A DNA stretch of 64,000 bases from Faecalicatena faecalis (GTDB lineage: Bacteria > Bacillota > Clostridia > Lachnospirales > Lachnospiraceae). This document shows, one piece after another, positions 7,610 to 16,813 of this stretch. How positions within the stretch are numbered: position 1 is the first letter of the stretch; each line of letters starts with the position of its first letter. Made by a program: the position numbers and the translations under genes. The stretch spans positions 62,001-126,000 of the forward strand of contig NZ_JABACJ020000008.1 of assembly GCF_012524165.2 (NCBI RefSeq). Direction: 5' to 3'. The notes below the pieces were generated by a model. It was given only the letters and a program-made list of their open reading frames with translations. It was not told the origin of the DNA and made no database searches.

Positions 7610-8623
7610 TTAAACGGTTTTCCCCACCACGGAGGCGATTTGTTTGATTTGTTTCAGTAATTCATCATACTTTTTAGGCTTGAGTGACTGTGCACCGTCG
7701 CAGAGCGCGTTCTCTGGATCGTTATGCACTTCGATCATGAGTCCATCTGCTCCGGCAGCTACAGAGGCTTTCGCCATTGGTTCTACGAGCCACCATTTTC
7801 CACCGGCATGACTTGGATCTACGATGACGGGAAGGTGAGTCTTCTTTTTCAGTACCGGGATGGACTGCAGGTCCAGGGTGTTTCTGGTATAAGTCTCAAA
7901 GGTACGGATTCCTCGTTCACAGAGGATCACGTTCTCGTTTCCAGATGCCATGATATATTCTGCTGACATCACCCATTCTTCATAGGTCGCATTGAGTCCG
8001 CGCTTCAATAAAATCGGGCGGTCAAGCTGACCGAGCTGCTTTAACAGGTCGAAGTTCTGCATATTTCTGGCTCCGATCTGAATCAGATCTACCTTCTCGT
8101 TAAATACATCCAGATAATCAGGTGACATTAACTCGGAAACAATCGGAAGTCCCACTTCTTTTTTGACTTCGCAGAGAATATCTAATCCTTCCATTCCTAA
8201 TCCCTGGAAAGAGTACGGGCTTGTTCTGGGCTTGAAGGCACCACCGCGTAGCATATTGGCTCCTGCAGCCTTAGCGGCTTTGGCGATTTCCAGGACTTGG
8301 TCAAAGGATTCTACGGAACATGGGCCTGCAATCAAAGCAAGATGGTCCCCGCCGACCTTGACTCCAGACACGTCGATGATAGAATCCTCAGGATGGAATG
8401 CGCGGTTGGCCAGTTTATAAGGCTCCTGTACGTGCATGACCTTATCTACGGATGCATCGACTTCGAAAATCTTCGGATCAATTGCGGTGGTATCCCCAAT
8501 ACAGCCGATGATTGTCATCTCCGCTCCTCTGACGATGTGTGTGTCGAGTCCGCGTTTTTTAATCAGGGTCTCAACGCGGTCGATGTTTTCTTCCGATGTG
8601 TGTGGTTTCAATACGATGATCAT
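7610..8623 (-). CDS. aroF: 3-deoxy-7-phosphoheptulonate (DAHP) synthase, type with N-terminal regulatory domain
   Basis: This enzyme joins phosphoenolpyruvate and erythrose 4-phosphate in the first step of aromatic biosynthesis. Residues 1-70 form a ferredoxin-like regulatory domain, as in Thermotoga and Bacillus-type enzymes. The barrel carries GPCSVES, LRGGAFKPRTSPYSFQG, IGARNMQNF, LLKRGLNATYEEW, CERGIRTFETYTRNTLDL and VDPSHAGGK, including the metal Cys and His. The 337-residue length fits this subclass. It leads the aro operon from a consensus promoter at 8707-8735. The N-terminal domain suggests feedback control by an aromatic amino acid, not provable here. Confidence 0.95.
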   Translation of the reverse strand: MIIVLKPHTSEENIDRVETLIKKRGLDTHIVRGAEMTIIGCIGDTTAIDPKIFEVDASVDKVMHVQEPYKLANRAFHPEDSIIDVSGVKVGGDHLALIAGPCSVESFDQVLEIAKAAKAAGANMLRGGAFKPRTSPYSFQGLGMEGLDILCEVKKEVGLPIVSELMSPDYLDVFNEKVDLIQIGARNMQNFDLLKQLGQLDRPILLKRGLNATYEEWVMSAEYIMASGNENVILCERGIRTFETYTRNTLDLQSIPVLKKKTHLPVIVDPSHAGGKWWLVEPMAKASVAAGADGLMIEVHNDPENALCDGAQSLKPKKYDELLKQIKQIASVVGKTV

Positions 8624-8706
8624 TTTTATTTCCTCCCAATGACAGTAACTCTATATGTGACTTCATACTGTAAAATTTTAGTTGTTTAAAGTGTGAAAAC
8701 ATATGT

Positions 8707-8735
8707 ATCATAAAACATCCATCGAAGAATGTCAA
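8707..8735 (-). promoter_or_regulatory. Sigma-A promoter of the aroF-aroB-aroE operon
   Basis: On the minus strand TTGACA (8730-8735) and TATGAT (8707-8712) are spaced by 17 bases. The leader to the aroF start is about 80 bases, with GGGAGG before the ATG. No T-box or other riboswitch was recognised in it. Confidence 0.75.
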
Positions 8736-8825
8736 TAAGTTTGAAAAAAATACAGCGATAAATTTGCGGATATATGAAATGAAGGGAGATGTATGTTGTC
8801 CCCATTGCTTACTTATGAGGCAGCG

Positions 8826-8854
8826 TTGACAATTCCCTGCGCGTGGTGTATTTT
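8826..8854 (+). promoter_or_regulatory. Sigma-A promoter of the lrgAB operon
   Basis: TTGACA (8826-8831) and TATTTT (8849-8854) are separated by 17 bases, about 80 bases before lrgA. The rest of the 312-base gap between aroF and lrgA holds only the aroF promoter and leader. Confidence 0.65.
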
Positions 8855-8935
8855 ATCATAGATAGAAAATACAGTAAAATACGGAGGAACTCAATCAGAT
8901 AAACGTATTTCAGGGAGAAGGTTAGAGGACGAGAG

Positions 8936-9295
8936 ATGAAAATTATTAAGCAAATCGGTATTATTTTTACAGTCTGCTGGCTGAGTCAGGTGATCGCGGA
9001 ATTTCTTCCGTTTGAATTTCCAGCGAGCGTGATAGGGATGGTATTCCTATTTTTATGCCTCCTGACAGGAATTCTGAAAATCGAGCACATCCAGGAAAAG
9101 TCGGATTTCCTGCTGGGAAATATGGCATTTTTCTTCGTTCCGGCAGGAGTGAGCATCATGAATTATTTTGACCTGCTGAAAAATAACGGGGTGAAGTTGG
9201 CCGTCATCTGTGTCGTTTCCACAGTAATCACATTTGCGGTGACTGCTTTCAGTGTGAGTTTTACAATGAAGCTTATGAACAGGAGGAAAAAATAA
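8936..9295 (+). CDS. lrgA: CidA/LrgA family holin-like membrane protein
   Basis: The protein has 119 residues and four predicted membrane segments, the length and topology of the LrgA/CidA family. Family landmarks are FPASVIGMVFLFLCLL and FFVPAGVSIM. LrgA works with LrgB in control of murein hydrolase activity and, in some Firmicutes, in pyruvate uptake or export. The stop overlaps the lrgB start by one base (TAATG). No LytSR regulator is beside it. Which of the two proposed roles applies cannot be judged from sequence. Confidence 0.88.
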   Translation: MKIIKQIGIIFTVCWLSQVIAEFLPFEFPASVIGMVFLFLCLLTGILKIEHIQEKSDFLLGNMAFFFVPAGVSIMNYFDLLKNNGVKLAVICVVSTVITFAVTAFSVSFTMKLMNRRKK

Positions 9296-9972
9296 TGGAG
9301 GCTTTGTATACATCCCCTTATTTTGGTGTGGCATTGAGTGTCATCATGTTTGGAATCGGCGTGAAGATTCAGCAGAAAACCAAATCTGCTCTCTGTAATC
9401 CATTGATCATCGCAATCGTGCTGATTGTCGGTGTCCTGCTTATCTTCAAAATCCCTTATGATTCCTACAATGTAGGAGGCGAGATCATCAACATGTTCCT
9501 TGCTCCGGCGACAGCCTGTCTGGCAGTTTCTATTTATACGAAGCTTTCCATCTTGAAAAAATACTGGCTGCCTATTATAGTAGGATGTATAGCAGGTTCT
9601 CTTGCATCCATGGTCAGTGTCTATGGGATGTGCAGGCTGTTCGGTCTGGATGAAAGTCTGACCATGTCCATGCTTCCGAAGTCGGTCACGACACCGATTG
9701 CAATCGGTGTGGCACAGGCACATGGCGGAGTCGTTCCAGTGACAGTGGTAGCCGTCATATTTACCGGGATATTAGGAAGCATTACGGCGCCGCTTTTGAT
9801 TAAGCTCTTCAGGGTATCGGATTCTGTGGCAGCAGGCTTGGCAATCGGAGCATGCAGCCATGCAGTCGGTACATCCAAGGCGATTCAGATCGGAGAAGTG
9901 GAAGGCGCTATGAGCGGACTGGCAATCGGAATCTGCGGAATCGTAACCGTACTTTTTTCAATGCTGATCTAA
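9295..9972 (+). CDS. lrgB: LrgB/CidB family membrane protein
   Basis: This 225-residue LrgB partner has the family landmarks FLAPATACLAVSIY, PKSVTTPIAIGVA and SHAVGTSKAIQIGE. About seven membrane segments are predicted. It is translated directly from the overlapping lrgA stop. LrgAB-type pairs are membrane partners that affect autolysis and carry small organic acids such as pyruvate in some species. A ClC antiporter gene follows after 51 bases and may share the transcript. Confidence 0.92.
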   Translation: MEALYTSPYFGVALSVIMFGIGVKIQQKTKSALCNPLIIAIVLIVGVLLIFKIPYDSYNVGGEIINMFLAPATACLAVSIYTKLSILKKYWLPIIVGCIAGSLASMVSVYGMCRLFGLDESLTMSMLPKSVTTPIAIGVAQAHGGVVPVTVVAVIFTGILGSITAPLLIKLFRVSDSVAAGLAIGACSHAVGTSKAIQIGEVEGAMSGLAIGICGIVTVLFSMLI

Positions 9973-10023
9973 AAATCAGCCATTCAAAAGAGAAGTCGAT
10001 GGAGAGACGAGGGGGAACAAATT

Positions 10024-11595
10024 TTGAAAAAAGATACTTCACACACGATTAAACGGGCGCAGCGTTTTCCTGTCATTCTGATTGGTGAGGGCCTTTTAGT
10101 AGGCGCGGTGGGAGGCCTGATCGTTCTGCTCTACCGTGTCGCGCTGACCTATGCAGGAATCTGGCTGGAATACATCTTGGACTTTGTCAGAGGCAATCCG
10201 ATTCGCACGGCCGGCTGGTTCCTGGCCCTGATGCTGATGGCGTTTGTGGTCGGGAAGCTTGTAAAATGGGAACCGATGATTTCGGGAAGCGGTATCCCCC
10301 AGGTAGAGGGGGAGGTGACTGGGAAGCTGTTTCAGAACTGGAAGAAGGTACTTCCGGCGAAGTTCATTGGAGGATTCCTATGTCTGTTCGGTGGTCTTTC
10401 CCTCGGGCGGGAGGGCCCTTCGATTCAGTTGGGCGCCATGACTGGACAGGGAATTTCCAGGCTTCTGGACAGGGGAAAGACGGAAGAAAAATACCTGATG
10501 ACCTGCGGAGCAAGTGCCGGCCTGGCGGCAGCATTCCATGCCCCTCTTGCAGGGATGATGTTCGCATTGGAGGAGATCCATAAAGGGTTCTCAATATCTA
10601 TTCTGATTTCGGTCATGACGGCGTCGGTAACGGCGGATTTCATATCTTCCTATATCATCGGCCTGGATCCGGTCTTTCAGTTTCGTCTGGAGCATGTCCT
10701 GCCACAGCAGTATTACTGGATGTTGATTCTTTTGGGAGTCATCCTGGGGGCAATGGGAGCCTTTTATAACTGGGCAATGCTAAAGGCACAGGATCTATAC
10801 AAGAAGCCAGCGTTTTTAAATGAGACGACCCGTCTGATGATCGCTTTTTTTGCAGCCGGGGTGCTGGGGCTTTTGATGCCGTCTGTGTTGGGGAGCGGCC
10901 ATGAGCTGATTGTCTCACTGACAGACGGGGAGATGGCACTGGGGCTGGTCATCCTGACTTTTTTTGTGAAGTTTATTTTTTCGGCAGTCAGTTTTGGATC
11001 AGGGGCGCCGGGAGGTATTTTCTTCCCGCTGTTGATCTTAGGGGCTATGATCGGCGGGATTTTTGCCATGACAGGGGTGCAGTTCTTCGGCCTGGACCCG
11101 GTCTATATCAATAACTTTGTTCTGCTTGCCATGGCTGGATATTTTACGGCAATCGTGCGTGCGCCGATCACGGGAATCATCCTTTTGTTTGAAATGTCAG
11201 GTTCCGTCAGTCAGATGCTGTCCCTGGCAATTGTATCTGTTACGGCCTATATTATCGCGACCCTGTTAAAATCTGAGCCGATCTACGAGAGCCTTCTGGA
11301 CCGTATTTTAAAGACGCACCATAAGGCGACGGCAGTGAATGTGAAAGGCTCGAGTCAGAAGGTCTTAAGCACCTTTGTCATTATGAACGGCTCGGTCCTG
11401 GAAGGGAAGATGGTGCAGGATATTACCTGGCCGGACAACTGCCTTTTAGTGGCTCTGGAAAGAGGCGGGAAGGAGCTGATCCCGAAGGGGAAAACGGTGC
11501 TCATGGCAGGAGATACGCTGACGACAATGACAGATGAAAGAGATGCAGGATATGTGCATGACAAAATGGAAAAGTTATGTTATACTTCATTTTAG
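10024..11595 (+). CDS. clcA: ClC family H+/Cl- exchange transporter with C-terminal TrkA_C-like domain
   Basis: The 523-residue protein carries all ClC selectivity motifs: GSGIPQVEG, GREGPSIQLGA and GSGAPGGIFFPLL. The gating glutamate is in GREGP, and the internal proton glutamate is probably in ALEEIHKGF, so it is likely an exchanger rather than a channel. After about residue 445 a soluble TrkA_C/RCK-like domain follows, which may bind a regulatory ligand. The start is TTG at 10024 behind a GAGGGGG ribosome-binding site; no ATG fits. It may be co-transcribed with lrgAB. Confidence 0.92.
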   Translation: MKKDTSHTIKRAQRFPVILIGEGLLVGAVGGLIVLLYRVALTYAGIWLEYILDFVRGNPIRTAGWFLALMLMAFVVGKLVKWEPMISGSGIPQVEGEVTGKLFQNWKKVLPAKFIGGFLCLFGGLSLGREGPSIQLGAMTGQGISRLLDRGKTEEKYLMTCGASAGLAAAFHAPLAGMMFALEEIHKGFSISILISVMTASVTADFISSYIIGLDPVFQFRLEHVLPQQYYWMLILLGVILGAMGAFYNWAMLKAQDLYKKPAFLNETTRLMIAFFAAGVLGLLMPSVLGSGHELIVSLTDGEMALGLVILTFFVKFIFSAVSFGSGAPGGIFFPLLILGAMIGGIFAMTGVQFFGLDPVYINNFVLLAMAGYFTAIVRAPITGIILLFEMSGSVSQMLSLAIVSVTAYIIATLLKSEPIYESLLDRILKTHHKATAVNVKGSSQKVLSTFVIMNGSVLEGKMVQDITWPDNCLLVALERGGKELIPKGKTVLMAGDTLTTMTDERDAGYVHDKMEKLCYTSF

Positions 11596-11626
11596 AAACT
11601 ACAGAATTTGAAGGAGCTTAAGACGT

Positions 11627-12322
11627 ATGAAAAGAGTATTGTTAAAGCTGAGTGGAGAAGCACTTGCAGGAGACAAGAAGACAGGCTTTGATGAGGCGAC
11701 CTGTATCGGTGTTGCGAAGCAGGTAAAGCAGCTTGTCGATGACGGAATCCAGGTAGCAGTTGTCACCGGAGGGGGCAATTTCTGGAGAGGACGCACAAGT
11801 GAGACGATAGACCGTACTAAGGCTGACCAGATCGGGATGCTGGCTACGGTAATGAATTGTATTTATGTATCAGATATATTCAGACATGTTGGTATGAAGA
11901 CAGAGATCTTTACACCATTTGTCTGCGGAGCATTTACTTCCTTATTTTCCAAGGATGCAGCTGTTGAAGCATTGGAGGAAGGAAAGGTCATCTTTTTTGC
12001 AGGCGGGACAGGCCATCCGTATTTTTCAACGGATACAGGTGCAGTGCTGCGTGCGATTGAGATAGAAGCAGATGCGATGCTTCTTGCCAAGGCCATCGAT
12101 GGAATCTATGACAGTGATCCGAAGGTGAATCCTGAGGCGAAGAAGTATGATGAGATTACGATTCAGGATGTCATTGACCAGAAGCTTGCGGCGGTCGATT
12201 TGACAGCATCGATTCTCTGTCTGGAGAACAAGATGCCGATGCTGGTATTCGGACTGAATGAACAGAACAGCATCGTAGAGACGATGAGCGGTACATTTAC
12301 AGGGACAAAAGTAACAGTATAG
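11627..12322 (+). CDS. pyrH: UMP kinase
   Basis: PyrH phosphorylates UMP to UDP and forms hexamers. The 231-residue product has the amino-acid-kinase fold motifs LKLSGEALAG, VVTGGGNFWRGR, GTGHPYFSTDTGA and AIDGIYDSDPK. It begins the conserved block pyrH-frr-uppS-cdsA-dxr-rseP. tsf and rpsB, which often precede it, are not here; a ClC gene does instead. Spacing to frr is 13 bases, with AGGAGG before frr. Confidence 0.96.
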   Translation: MKRVLLKLSGEALAGDKKTGFDEATCIGVAKQVKQLVDDGIQVAVVTGGGNFWRGRTSETIDRTKADQIGMLATVMNCIYVSDIFRHVGMKTEIFTPFVCGAFTSLFSKDAAVEALEEGKVIFFAGGTGHPYFSTDTGAVLRAIEIEADAMLLAKAIDGIYDSDPKVNPEAKKYDEITIQDVIDQKLAAVDLTASILCLENKMPMLVFGLNEQNSIVETMSGTFTGTKVTV

Positions 12323-12335
12323 GAGGATATAGGAC

Positions 12336-12887
12336 ATGGATGAAAGATTAAAAGTATATGATGAGAAGATGACAAAGACAATAGGAAGTCTGGAGAGTGA
12401 ACTGGTAACGATTAGAGCCGGACGTGCCAACCCGCATGTACTGGACAAGCTGACGATCAGCTATTACGGAGTTCCGACACCGATTCAGCAGGCAGCCAAT
12501 ATTTCTGTACCAGAGGCACGTATGATTCAGATTCAGCCATGGGAGAAGAGCCTGTTAAAAGAAATCGAGAAGGCAATCAATATGTCAGACATCGGCATTA
12601 ATCCGACGAACGACGGAAGCACGATCAGACTGGTGTTCCCAGAATTGACAGAGGAACGCAGAAAAGAACTGGTGAAGGATGTCAAGAAAAAAGGAGAGGC
12701 AGCTAAGGTTGCCATCCGTAATATCCGCCGTGACGGTAATGAGGCCTTTAAGAAGCTTAAAGGAAGCGAAGTTTCCGAAGATGCCATCAAGGATTTGGAA
12801 GAATCACTCCAGAAGATGACAGATAAGTATATTACTGAAGTTGAGAAGGCTGTAGAGGCAAAATCCAAAGAAGTAATGACTGTATAA
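12336..12887 (+). CDS. frr: Ribosome recycling factor
   Basis: RRF splits post-termination ribosomes together with EF-G. The 183-residue product is the normal length and shows IRAGRANPHVLDKL, YYGVPTPIQQAANI, PWEKSLLKEIEKAI, LVFPELTEERRKELV and the C-terminal three-helix bundle with IRNIRRDGNE. It sits directly behind pyrH. A terminator-like hairpin separates it from uppS. Confidence 0.97.
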   Translation: MDERLKVYDEKMTKTIGSLESELVTIRAGRANPHVLDKLTISYYGVPTPIQQAANISVPEARMIQIQPWEKSLLKEIEKAINMSDIGINPTNDGSTIRLVFPELTEERRKELVKDVKKKGEAAKVAIRNIRRDGNEAFKKLKGSEVSEDAIKDLEESLQKMTDKYITEVEKAVEAKSKEVMTV

Positions 12888-12904
12888 AAGAGTGTTCAGC
12901 GAAT

Positions 12905-12938
12905 AAGAGGGGCTTGTTTTTCACACAGCCCCTCTTTT
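12905..12938 (+). terminator. Terminator/attenuator between frr and uppS
   Basis: AAGAGGGGCT pairs with AGCCCCTCTT around a 12-base T-rich loop, followed by TT. It lies in the 80-base gap between frr and uppS. It could end part of the pyrH-frr transcripts, with read-through feeding the lipid genes. Confidence 0.65.
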
Positions 12939-12967
12939 GCTCTTTGATAAGATAGGAGGATATAACA

Positions 12968-13684
12968 ATGAATGTACCACAGCATGTGGCAATCATACTC
13001 GACGGCAACGGACGCTGGGCGAAGTCAAAAGGGATGCCGAGGAATTATGGACATGCCCAGGGAAGTAAGAATGTAGAGCGTATCTGTGAGGAAGCATGGC
13101 GCATGGGAATCAAATATCTGACCGTGTATGCATTTTCCACGGAGAACTGGAACCGGCCGAAGAGTGAAGTGGATGCCTTGATGAAGCTGCTCCGCAATTA
13201 CATGAAGACCTGCCTTAAGACAGCGGAGAAGAATGATATGAAGATACGTGTAATTGGAGATATCACTGCATTGGATGAGGATATTAAGGGCAGAATAAAA
13301 GAATTAGAAGAAGCGAGTAAGAATAATGGCGGCCTGAATTTTACCATTGCCATTAATTATGGGAGCAGGGATGAAATGATCCGTGCAACAAGAAGGCTTG
13401 CTCAGGACTGTGTGGATGGGAAGGTGGATGTGTCTGCCATTGATGAGAGACTTTATGAGACTTATCTGGATACCCATGACATTCCAGATCCAGATCTTTT
13501 GATACGCACCAGCGGGGAACTCCGGCTTTCCAACTATCTGCTCTGGCAGCTGGCTTATTCTGAGTTCTATTTTACGGATGTTTTGTGGCCGGATTTTACA
13601 AAAGAGGAATTGGTCAAAGCTATCGAGCAGTATAATAGCAGAGACAGACGTTTCGGAGGGGTAAAGGAGGCACAGGATGTTTAA
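12968..13684 (+). CDS. uppS: Isoprenyl transferase (undecaprenyl diphosphate synthase)
   Basis: UppS elongates farnesyl diphosphate with isopentenyl diphosphate to give the C55 lipid carrier for cell-wall synthesis. The 238-residue protein has the cis-prenyltransferase signatures IILDGNGRWA, GHAQGSKNVE, YAFSTENW and RTSGELRLSNYLLWQLAYSE. It overlaps cdsA by eight bases, so the two are translationally coupled. The start ATG has a perfect AGGAGG. Confidence 0.96.
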   Translation: MNVPQHVAIILDGNGRWAKSKGMPRNYGHAQGSKNVERICEEAWRMGIKYLTVYAFSTENWNRPKSEVDALMKLLRNYMKTCLKTAEKNDMKIRVIGDITALDEDIKGRIKELEEASKNNGGLNFTIAINYGSRDEMIRATRRLAQDCVDGKVDVSAIDERLYETYLDTHDIPDPDLLIRTSGELRLSNYLLWQLAYSEFYFTDVLWPDFTKEELVKAIEQYNSRDRRFGGVKEAQDV

Positions 13685-14486
13685 GACACGGTTATTGAGC
13701 GGGATACTTTTAGTGATCATTGCGCTGGTCACATTGATTTCCGGGGGAAGCATCCTCTTCGCGACCCTGTTCATTATCAGCCTGATTGGAATGTCAGAGC
13801 TTTATAAGGTGTTCGGGATTCAGACAAAGGCTCCCGGTATCTGCGGATATTTGTTCGCAGTACTATATTATGGACTTGTCTTTTTCAAACCGGTCCTGCC
13901 GGATACGACAGACTGGTTTTTGCTGCTTTTCATGGCGTTTATGATCTGTATGATGGCGGTCATGGTATTTTCCTATCCGACATACCGGACAGAACAGATT
14001 CTGGCAGCTTTTTTCGGATTCTTTTACGTGGCTGTGATGCTCTCTTATATCTACCAGACCAGAATCCTTCCAGGCGGTGTATTCACGGTATGGCTGGTGT
14101 TCATCTGCTCCTGGGGCTGTGATACCTGTGCATATTGTGTGGGGATGCTCATTGGAAAACATAAGATGGCACCGAAGTTAAGTCCGAAAAAGTCTGTGGA
14201 AGGCGGTATCGGAGGGATTGCCGGAGCTGCCCTGATCGGTGTGCTCTATGCCCTGGCGATCAATCATTGGGGAGGCGCCGGTGCCAGTGTGGCGAGATAT
14301 GCGATCATCGGTGCGGCGGGCGGTGCGATTTCTCAGGTAGGAGATCTGGCAGCCTCTGCTATCAAACGGTTCCATGACATCAAGGATTATGGAAAGCTGA
14401 TACCAGGACATGGAGGGATACTGGACCGATTTGACAGTGTGATCTTTACGGCACCGATCATTTATTATCTGGCAGTCCTTTTGTAG
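13677..14486 (+). CDS. cdsA: Phosphatidate cytidylyltransferase (CDP-diglyceride synthase)
   Basis: CdsA makes CDP-diacylglycerol, the precursor of most bacterial phospholipids. This 269-residue polytopic membrane protein carries the C-terminal signature GDLAASAIKRFHDIKDYG then IPGHGGILDRFDS, and earlier SPKKSVEGGIGG. About eight membrane segments are visible. It lies between uppS and dxr, the usual order in Firmicutes. Confidence 0.95.
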   Translation: MFKTRLLSGILLVIIALVTLISGGSILFATLFIISLIGMSELYKVFGIQTKAPGICGYLFAVLYYGLVFFKPVLPDTTDWFLLLFMAFMICMMAVMVFSYPTYRTEQILAAFFGFFYVAVMLSYIYQTRILPGGVFTVWLVFICSWGCDTCAYCVGMLIGKHKMAPKLSPKKSVEGGIGGIAGAALIGVLYALAINHWGGAGASVARYAIIGAAGGAISQVGDLAASAIKRFHDIKDYGKLIPGHGGILDRFDSVIFTAPIIYYLAVLL

Positions 14487-14571
14487 AACTTGCGCAGGAA
14501 AGGGCATGGCAGCAGCGGATGCAATGTTGTAAGATACAGGATGCAGGAAGAGATACAGGAGAGGTTTTACG

Positions 14572-15714
14572 ATGAAAAAAATAGCAATACTTGGCTCCAC
14601 GGGTTCCATCGGAACCCAGACATTGGAGGTCGTAAGAGAGAATAAGGATATTGAAGTGACCGCAGTTGCGGCAGGGAATAATATTGCCCTGTTAGAACAG
14701 CAGATCAGAGAATTTTCTCCGAAGCTGGCAGCAGTCTGGTCAGAAGAGAAGGCAGAAGAACTGAGAGTGAAAGTCAAGGATCTGGATGTGAAGGTGGTCT
14801 CCGGCATGGATGGACTGATTCAGGTGGCAGTACAGCCAGAAGCAGAGATTCTTGTCACGGCAATCGTGGGGATGATTGGTATCCGCCCGACAATCGAGGC
14901 AATTAAGGCTAAGAAGGATATCGCCCTGGCAAATAAGGAGACACTGGTGACAGCGGGGCACATCATCATGCCGCTGGCGAAAGAGTATGGCTGTGCTATC
15001 CTTCCGGTAGACAGTGAGCATAGCGCCATTTTCCAGTCCCTCCAGGGAGGACAGAGGAAGGCGCTCCATAAGATTCTTTTGACTGCATCAGGGGGACCGT
15101 TCAGAGGCAGGACCAAGGAGCAGTTGGAGAACATCCAGGTGGAGGATGCCTTAAAGCATCCGAACTGGGAGATGGGGCGCAAGATCACGATTGATTCCTC
15201 CACCATGGTGAATAAAGGTCTGGAGGTAATCGAGGCAAAATGGCTCTTTGATGTCACCGTAGATCAGGTGGAGGTCGTAGTGCAGCCGCAGAGCATTATA
15301 CATTCTATGGTAGAATACGAGGATGGTGCGATCATTGCTGAATTGGGAACGCCGGATATGAAGCTGCCGATTCAGTATGCATTGTATTACCCGGAGAGAA
15401 GATTCCTGCCGGGAGAGAGGCTGGATTTTGGGACTCTGACTCAGATCACATTTGAGAAGCCGGATATGGAGACTTTCTATGGCTTAAAGCTTGCATTTGA
15501 AGCTGGAAGAAAGGGCGGCTCCCTGCCGACAGTCCTGAATGCGGCAAATGAGAAGGCCGTGGCCATGTTTTTAGACCGGAAGATCGGATACCTTCAAATT
15601 CCTGAGATGATACAGACTTGTATGGAGCATCATAAAATAATTGAGAATCCGACGGTAGAAGAGATACTAAATACAGAACAGGAAACATATGAATTTATTA
15701 AAAACAGGTGGTAG
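14572..15714 (+). CDS. dxr: 1-deoxy-D-xylulose 5-phosphate reductoisomerase
   Basis: Dxr converts DXP to 2-C-methyl-D-erythritol 4-phosphate, the committed step of the MEP isoprenoid pathway. The NADPH site is LGSTGSIGTQTLEV. Metal and substrate residues lie in ANKETLVTAG, PVDSEHSAIFQSL, TASGGPFRG and HPNWEMGRKITIDSSTMVNKG. Length is 380 residues, as usual. It begins 85 bases after cdsA with an AGGAGA-like site and runs on into rseP with six bases between. Confidence 0.97.
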   Translation: MKKIAILGSTGSIGTQTLEVVRENKDIEVTAVAAGNNIALLEQQIREFSPKLAAVWSEEKAEELRVKVKDLDVKVVSGMDGLIQVAVQPEAEILVTAIVGMIGIRPTIEAIKAKKDIALANKETLVTAGHIIMPLAKEYGCAILPVDSEHSAIFQSLQGGQRKALHKILLTASGGPFRGRTKEQLENIQVEDALKHPNWEMGRKITIDSSTMVNKGLEVIEAKWLFDVTVDQVEVVVQPQSIIHSMVEYEDGAIIAELGTPDMKLPIQYALYYPERRFLPGERLDFGTLTQITFEKPDMETFYGLKLAFEAGRKGGSLPTVLNAANEKAVAMFLDRKIGYLQIPEMIQTCMEHHKIIENPTVEEILNTEQETYEFIKNRW

Positions 15715-15720
15715 TAATAT

Positions 15721-16755
15721 ATGGGTATCGTTTTAGCAATACTTTTGTTCAGCGGAATCATCATTTTCCATGAGCTGGGGCATTTTACTCTGGCAAAGCT
15801 AAATGGAATCCGCGTGGATGAATTTTCATTGGGACTAGGTCCTACAATTATAGGAAAAGAAATCGGGGGGACAAAGTTTTCTTTGAAACTGCTGCCGTTC
15901 GGCGGGGCATGTATGATGGGGGAAGATGATGTGGACGATATGTCCGAGGGCAGCTTTAATAGTAAGTCCGTATGGGCAAGAATGTCTGTGATCGTGGCTG
16001 GTCCGGTCTTCAACTTCATCATGGCATTGGTATTCTCTATTATCATGGTCGCGTGGATCGGATATGACAAGCCGATTCTTGCGGGAGTGACTCCGGGATA
16101 CTCTGCTATGGAGCAGGGAATGCAGAAGGGCGATGTGATTACAGAATTGAATGGAAAAAGCATTCATCTCTGGAAGGAGGTCAGCTTATTCAATCTGATG
16201 AACACGGATGCAGAGACTGTTACCGTCACGTATGAGAGAGATGGGAAAGAGTACACCGCTTCCATTGAGCCGAGACAGCTGAAAGGAGATACCTACAAAA
16301 TGATGGGAATCCAGGGGACCGGCGAATATACAAAGGCAGGGATTCTGGAGTCTGTACAATACGGTGCTTATACGCTCAGGTATTGGGTGGACTATACCTT
16401 CGACTGTTTAAAGCTTCTGGTGACCGGACAGGTGGGCATCAAGCAGATGTCAGGCCCGGTGGGAATCGTGAATGTAGTGGACGGGATCTACAAGGAGGCT
16501 GCTCCTGCTGGATGGCAGGCTGTCGTGCTGAACCTGCTGAATATTGCCATTTTATTATCGGCCAACTTAGGAGTGATGAATCTGCTTCCTCTTCCGGCAT
16601 TGGACGGCGGACGTCTGGTCTTTTTGATCGTGGAGGCAGTCAGAAGAAAGAGGGTGCCGCCGGAGAAGGAAGGCATGGTGCATTTTGCAGGGTTCGCACT
16701 TTTAATGATATTGATGGTAGTCGTGATGTATAACGACATCCGTAATCTTTTTTAG
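15721..16755 (+). CDS. rseP: RIP metalloprotease RseP (site-2 protease)
   Basis: This is a membrane zinc protease that cuts anti-sigma factors and signal-peptide remnants within the membrane. The HExxH motif is FHELGHFTLAK near residue 18, and the second metal motif is LLPLPALDGGRL near residue 290. A PDZ domain occupies about residues 115-190. Four membrane segments fit the family. Length is 344 residues. It closes the conserved block; ispG and polC, often next, are not present here. Confidence 0.95.
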   Translation: MGIVLAILLFSGIIIFHELGHFTLAKLNGIRVDEFSLGLGPTIIGKEIGGTKFSLKLLPFGGACMMGEDDVDDMSEGSFNSKSVWARMSVIVAGPVFNFIMALVFSIIMVAWIGYDKPILAGVTPGYSAMEQGMQKGDVITELNGKSIHLWKEVSLFNLMNTDAETVTVTYERDGKEYTASIEPRQLKGDTYKMMGIQGTGEYTKAGILESVQYGAYTLRYWVDYTFDCLKLLVTGQVGIKQMSGPVGIVNVVDGIYKEAAPAGWQAVVLNLLNIAILLSANLGVMNLLPLPALDGGRLVFLIVEAVRRKRVPPEKEGMVHFAGFALLMILMVVVMYNDIRNLF

Positions 16756-16760
16756 TAATC

Positions 16761-16788
16761 TTGCCGGGGTTTTCTGCATATATATAAT
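16761..16788 (+). promoter_or_regulatory. Promoter of the SpoIID-like gene
   Basis: TTGCCG (16761-16766) and TATAAT (16783-16788) are separated by 16 bases. The -10 overlaps an in-frame ATG at 16787, so that ATG cannot be the start of this transcript's coding region. Confidence 0.55.
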
Positions 16789-16813
16789 GGAAATGAGTTT
16801 TGTGAGGAATGGA